Positions 6,078 through 7,381 of a DNA stretch of 7,381 bases are shown in pieces (the stretch's first letter is position 1; each line of letters opens with the position of its first letter). Origin of the DNA: Firmicutes bacterium UBA5774 (lineage in GTDB: Bacteria > Bacillota > Clostridia > Peptostreptococcales > Anaerovoracaceae); contig DIEM01000066.1 of NCBI GenBank assembly GCA_002418625.1, forward strand, positions 1 to 7,381. The letters run 5' to 3'. Under the pieces are notes generated by a model. The model had not been told where the DNA came from and did no database searches. It saw only the letters and a program-made list of their open reading frames with translations. The position numbers and the translations under genes were made by a program.

Positions 6078-7286
6078 TTGCTTACAGAAAATATCAGGAT
6101 GGCTCTGGAAGCCATCCGAACGAATAAAATGCGTTCATTCCTGACGATGCTGGGAATCATCATCGGCATCAGCTCCGTGATCGCCATAAGCTCCATAGGC
6201 GCCAGCGCCCAGAAAGCGATCGCCAGGGAATTTGAGAATTTCGGAAAAAACCGCATGGTCATCTACATGGATTACCGGCATGCGGAGGACGGCATCGAAC
6301 AGGATGCCCTGTTCCAGTCCGAGGATATCGACCTGCTGACAGAAAAATTTGACGGCACGATCACCTATATCACGCCGATGTCCACCGCAAGGGGCGACGC
6401 CAAGGTCGGCAGGATCCAGGAAAAACTTTCGATGGAAGGCATCGCGGATGGCTACGATCAATTTCTGAAAATCGAAATGCTCGATGGCCGTTTGCCTGGC
6501 AAATCCGATGTGGATGGCCGTCGCGAATGCATCGTCCTTGAAAAGGAAGCGGCGCTTAAATTTTTCGGGACAGAGCATGCCGTCGGAAAAACGATCGAGG
6601 TCGATATCGAAGATCACTTGTACGACCTGACGGTCATCGGTGTCTTTGAAAAGCAAAGCTCCATTTTCGCGGCCCTTGAAGCGGACGGCAGCTATCCCGC
6701 CTATGTCCCTTATACTCTGATCCCTTCCAACGGCGGCGACATCTACTATCTGGACCTGTTCACATCAGACGGGCTGGACCAGAAGGAGACCGGTGATAAA
6801 ATAACCGGCTTTCTGGAGCGGGTCAAGCATCGGGAACCCGGGTTCTATACTTTCGAATCGACGGAGATCCAGCAGGGCCAGATCAATAATGTGCTGGGTA
6901 TCATCTCGATCGCCATCGGCGCAATCGCAGCCATTTCGCTTTTGGTAGGCGGCATCGGCATTATGAATATCATGCTGGCGACGGTCAGCGAGCGAACCCG
7001 CGAGATCGGAATTCGCCGGGCCCTGGGCGCCAAGCAGCGAGACATCGTGGTCCAGTTCCTCTCCGAGACGCTGATGCTGACGCTCGCCGGAGGCGTGCTG
7101 GGGATTGTTCTGGGCTGCTTCATCCCCATTCTGGTGACGTATTTCGGCCACATGCCGACGGTGATTACAGGTACAAGCCTGCTACTGGCGTTCGGGATCA
7201 GCGGCGCCATCGGCCTGACGTTCGGGCTGTATCCGGCGTATCGCGCCGCCACGATGGACCCGATTGTATCCCTGCGGCACGAGTAG
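6078..7286 (+). CDS. MacB/FtsX-type ABC exporter permease (YknZ-like)
   Basis: A 402-residue permease with the four-helix MacB layout. The first membrane helix is at about 21-43, preceded by the amphipathic MALEAIRTNKMRSFLTMLGI pattern typical of the family. A large extracytoplasmic MacB core domain spans about 44-270. Three further helices follow at about 272-297, 333-356 and 366-385, with the hallmark GGIGIMNIMLATVSERTREI then GIRRALGA coupling region at 291-318, and a C-terminal YPAYRAA.MDPI..LR. Such proteins act by conformational coupling across the membrane rather than by a classical channel. The start is TTG at 6078 with AGGAGA 7 bases upstream; that site overlaps the ATPase stop. The gene is complete with TAG at 7284-7286. 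Without an outer-membrane channel gene alongside, a YknXYZ-like role in peptide or toxin resistance is plausible, but the substrate is not visible. Confidence 0.92.
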   Translation: MLTENIRMALEAIRTNKMRSFLTMLGIIIGISSVIAISSIGASAQKAIAREFENFGKNRMVIYMDYRHAEDGIEQDALFQSEDIDLLTEKFDGTITYITPMSTARGDAKVGRIQEKLSMEGIADGYDQFLKIEMLDGRLPGKSDVDGRRECIVLEKEAALKFFGTEHAVGKTIEVDIEDHLYDLTVIGVFEKQSSIFAALEADGSYPAYVPYTLIPSNGGDIYYLDLFTSDGLDQKETGDKITGFLERVKHREPGFYTFESTEIQQGQINNVLGIISIAIGAIAAISLLVGGIGIMNIMLATVSERTREIGIRRALGAKQRDIVVQFLSETLMLTLAGGVLGIVLGCFIPILVTYFGHMPTVITGTSLLLAFGISGAIGLTFGLYPAYRAATMDPIVSLRHE

Positions 7287-7315
7287 GAGTCGCCGTACAC
7301 CTTGCGCAAAGCAAA

Positions 7316-7343
7316 CGGGGCCCGCACCTGGATGCGAGCCCCG
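7316..7343. terminator. Strong hairpin after the exporter operon, possibly a bidirectional terminator
   Basis: CGGGGC (7316-7321) pairs with GCCCCG (7338-7343); after one C-A mismatch, CGCA (7323-7326) pairs with TGCG (7333-7336), leaving a six-base loop. On the minus strand the stem is followed by TTTGCTTT, on the plus strand by a weaker ATGTGTTCCTATT. It starts 29 bases after the permease stop. The T-rich side suits termination of an incoming minus-strand gene at least as well as the exporter operon. Confidence 0.5.
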
Positions 7344-7381
7344 ATGTGTTCCTATTCAGCCGTGTCCGTCCTTCAGCTACG

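Noticed and set aside
6135..6656. Minus-strand open frame (173 codons) inside the permease gene
   Set aside because: It is antisense to the MacB core domain; no recognisable motif or ribosome binding site.
6845..7327. Minus-strand open frame starting with GTG near the right edge
   Set aside because: Its start lies within the terminal hairpin and the rest is antisense to the conserved FtsX helices of the permease.
1..7381. CRISPR array, tRNA/rRNA gene, insertion sequence or attachment site
   Set aside because: No spaced direct repeats, tRNA-like cloverleaf, transposase motifs or terminal inverted repeats were seen when reading both strands by eye.

Overview
The window looks like a chromosomal segment from a moderately high-GC, low-pathogenicity-signal member of the Bacillota (Clostridia-like or a related lineage). 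Three observations point there: strong AGGAGG-type ribosome binding sites before almost every gene, three probable TTG start codons, and a secreted protein with three S-layer homology (SLH) repeats. In addition, an RND/MacB-like ABC exporter occurs with no outer-membrane channel gene beside it. The genus cannot be fixed from the sequence alone. No RNA gene, insertion sequence, CRISPR array or phage gene was seen.

Layout from left to right. (1) Minus strand, 1-643: the 5' part of a YbaK-type Cys-tRNA(Pro) deacylase gene, cut by the window edge, preceded 4 bases upstream by a small flavodoxin-domain protein gene; the two form an operon with a good promoter at 723-751 and a 9-bp inverted repeat sitting on the predicted transcription start. 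(2) Plus strand, 844-1113: a small DUF1294 membrane protein, divergent from the flavodoxin gene. (3) A 111-bp convergent gap with two stem-loops. (4) Minus strand, 1225-3845: a secreted SLH-anchored transglutaminase-like protein followed by an M20 dipeptidase whose TTG start overlaps the upstream stop codon (TTGA). (5) A 209-bp divergent control region, 3846-4054. (6) Plus strand, 4055-7286: a three-gene exporter operon consisting of an HlyD/MacA-like adaptor, a LolD/MacB-class ATPase and a MacB/FtsX permease, arranged like Bacillus YknXYZ. (7) 7287-7381: a strong hairpin, probably a terminator, and otherwise nothing recognisable.

How the genes may work together. The exporter genes form one transporter: the ATPase and permease make the inner-membrane MacB-like engine, and the adaptor projects outside. 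In a Gram-positive-type cell such systems pump or detoxify peptides or lipophilic compounds; the substrate here is unknown. The SLH-transglutaminase protein should sit on the cell surface, and the co-transcribed dipeptidase should act in the cytoplasm on short peptides. That the surface enzyme, dipeptidase and exporter form one peptide-handling unit is an inference from divergent placement only. The most interesting items are the SLH-transglutaminase/M20 pair, the leader of the exporter operon, which can fold into mutually exclusive hairpins with one covering the ribosome binding site, and the operator-like repeat at the flavodoxin promoter.
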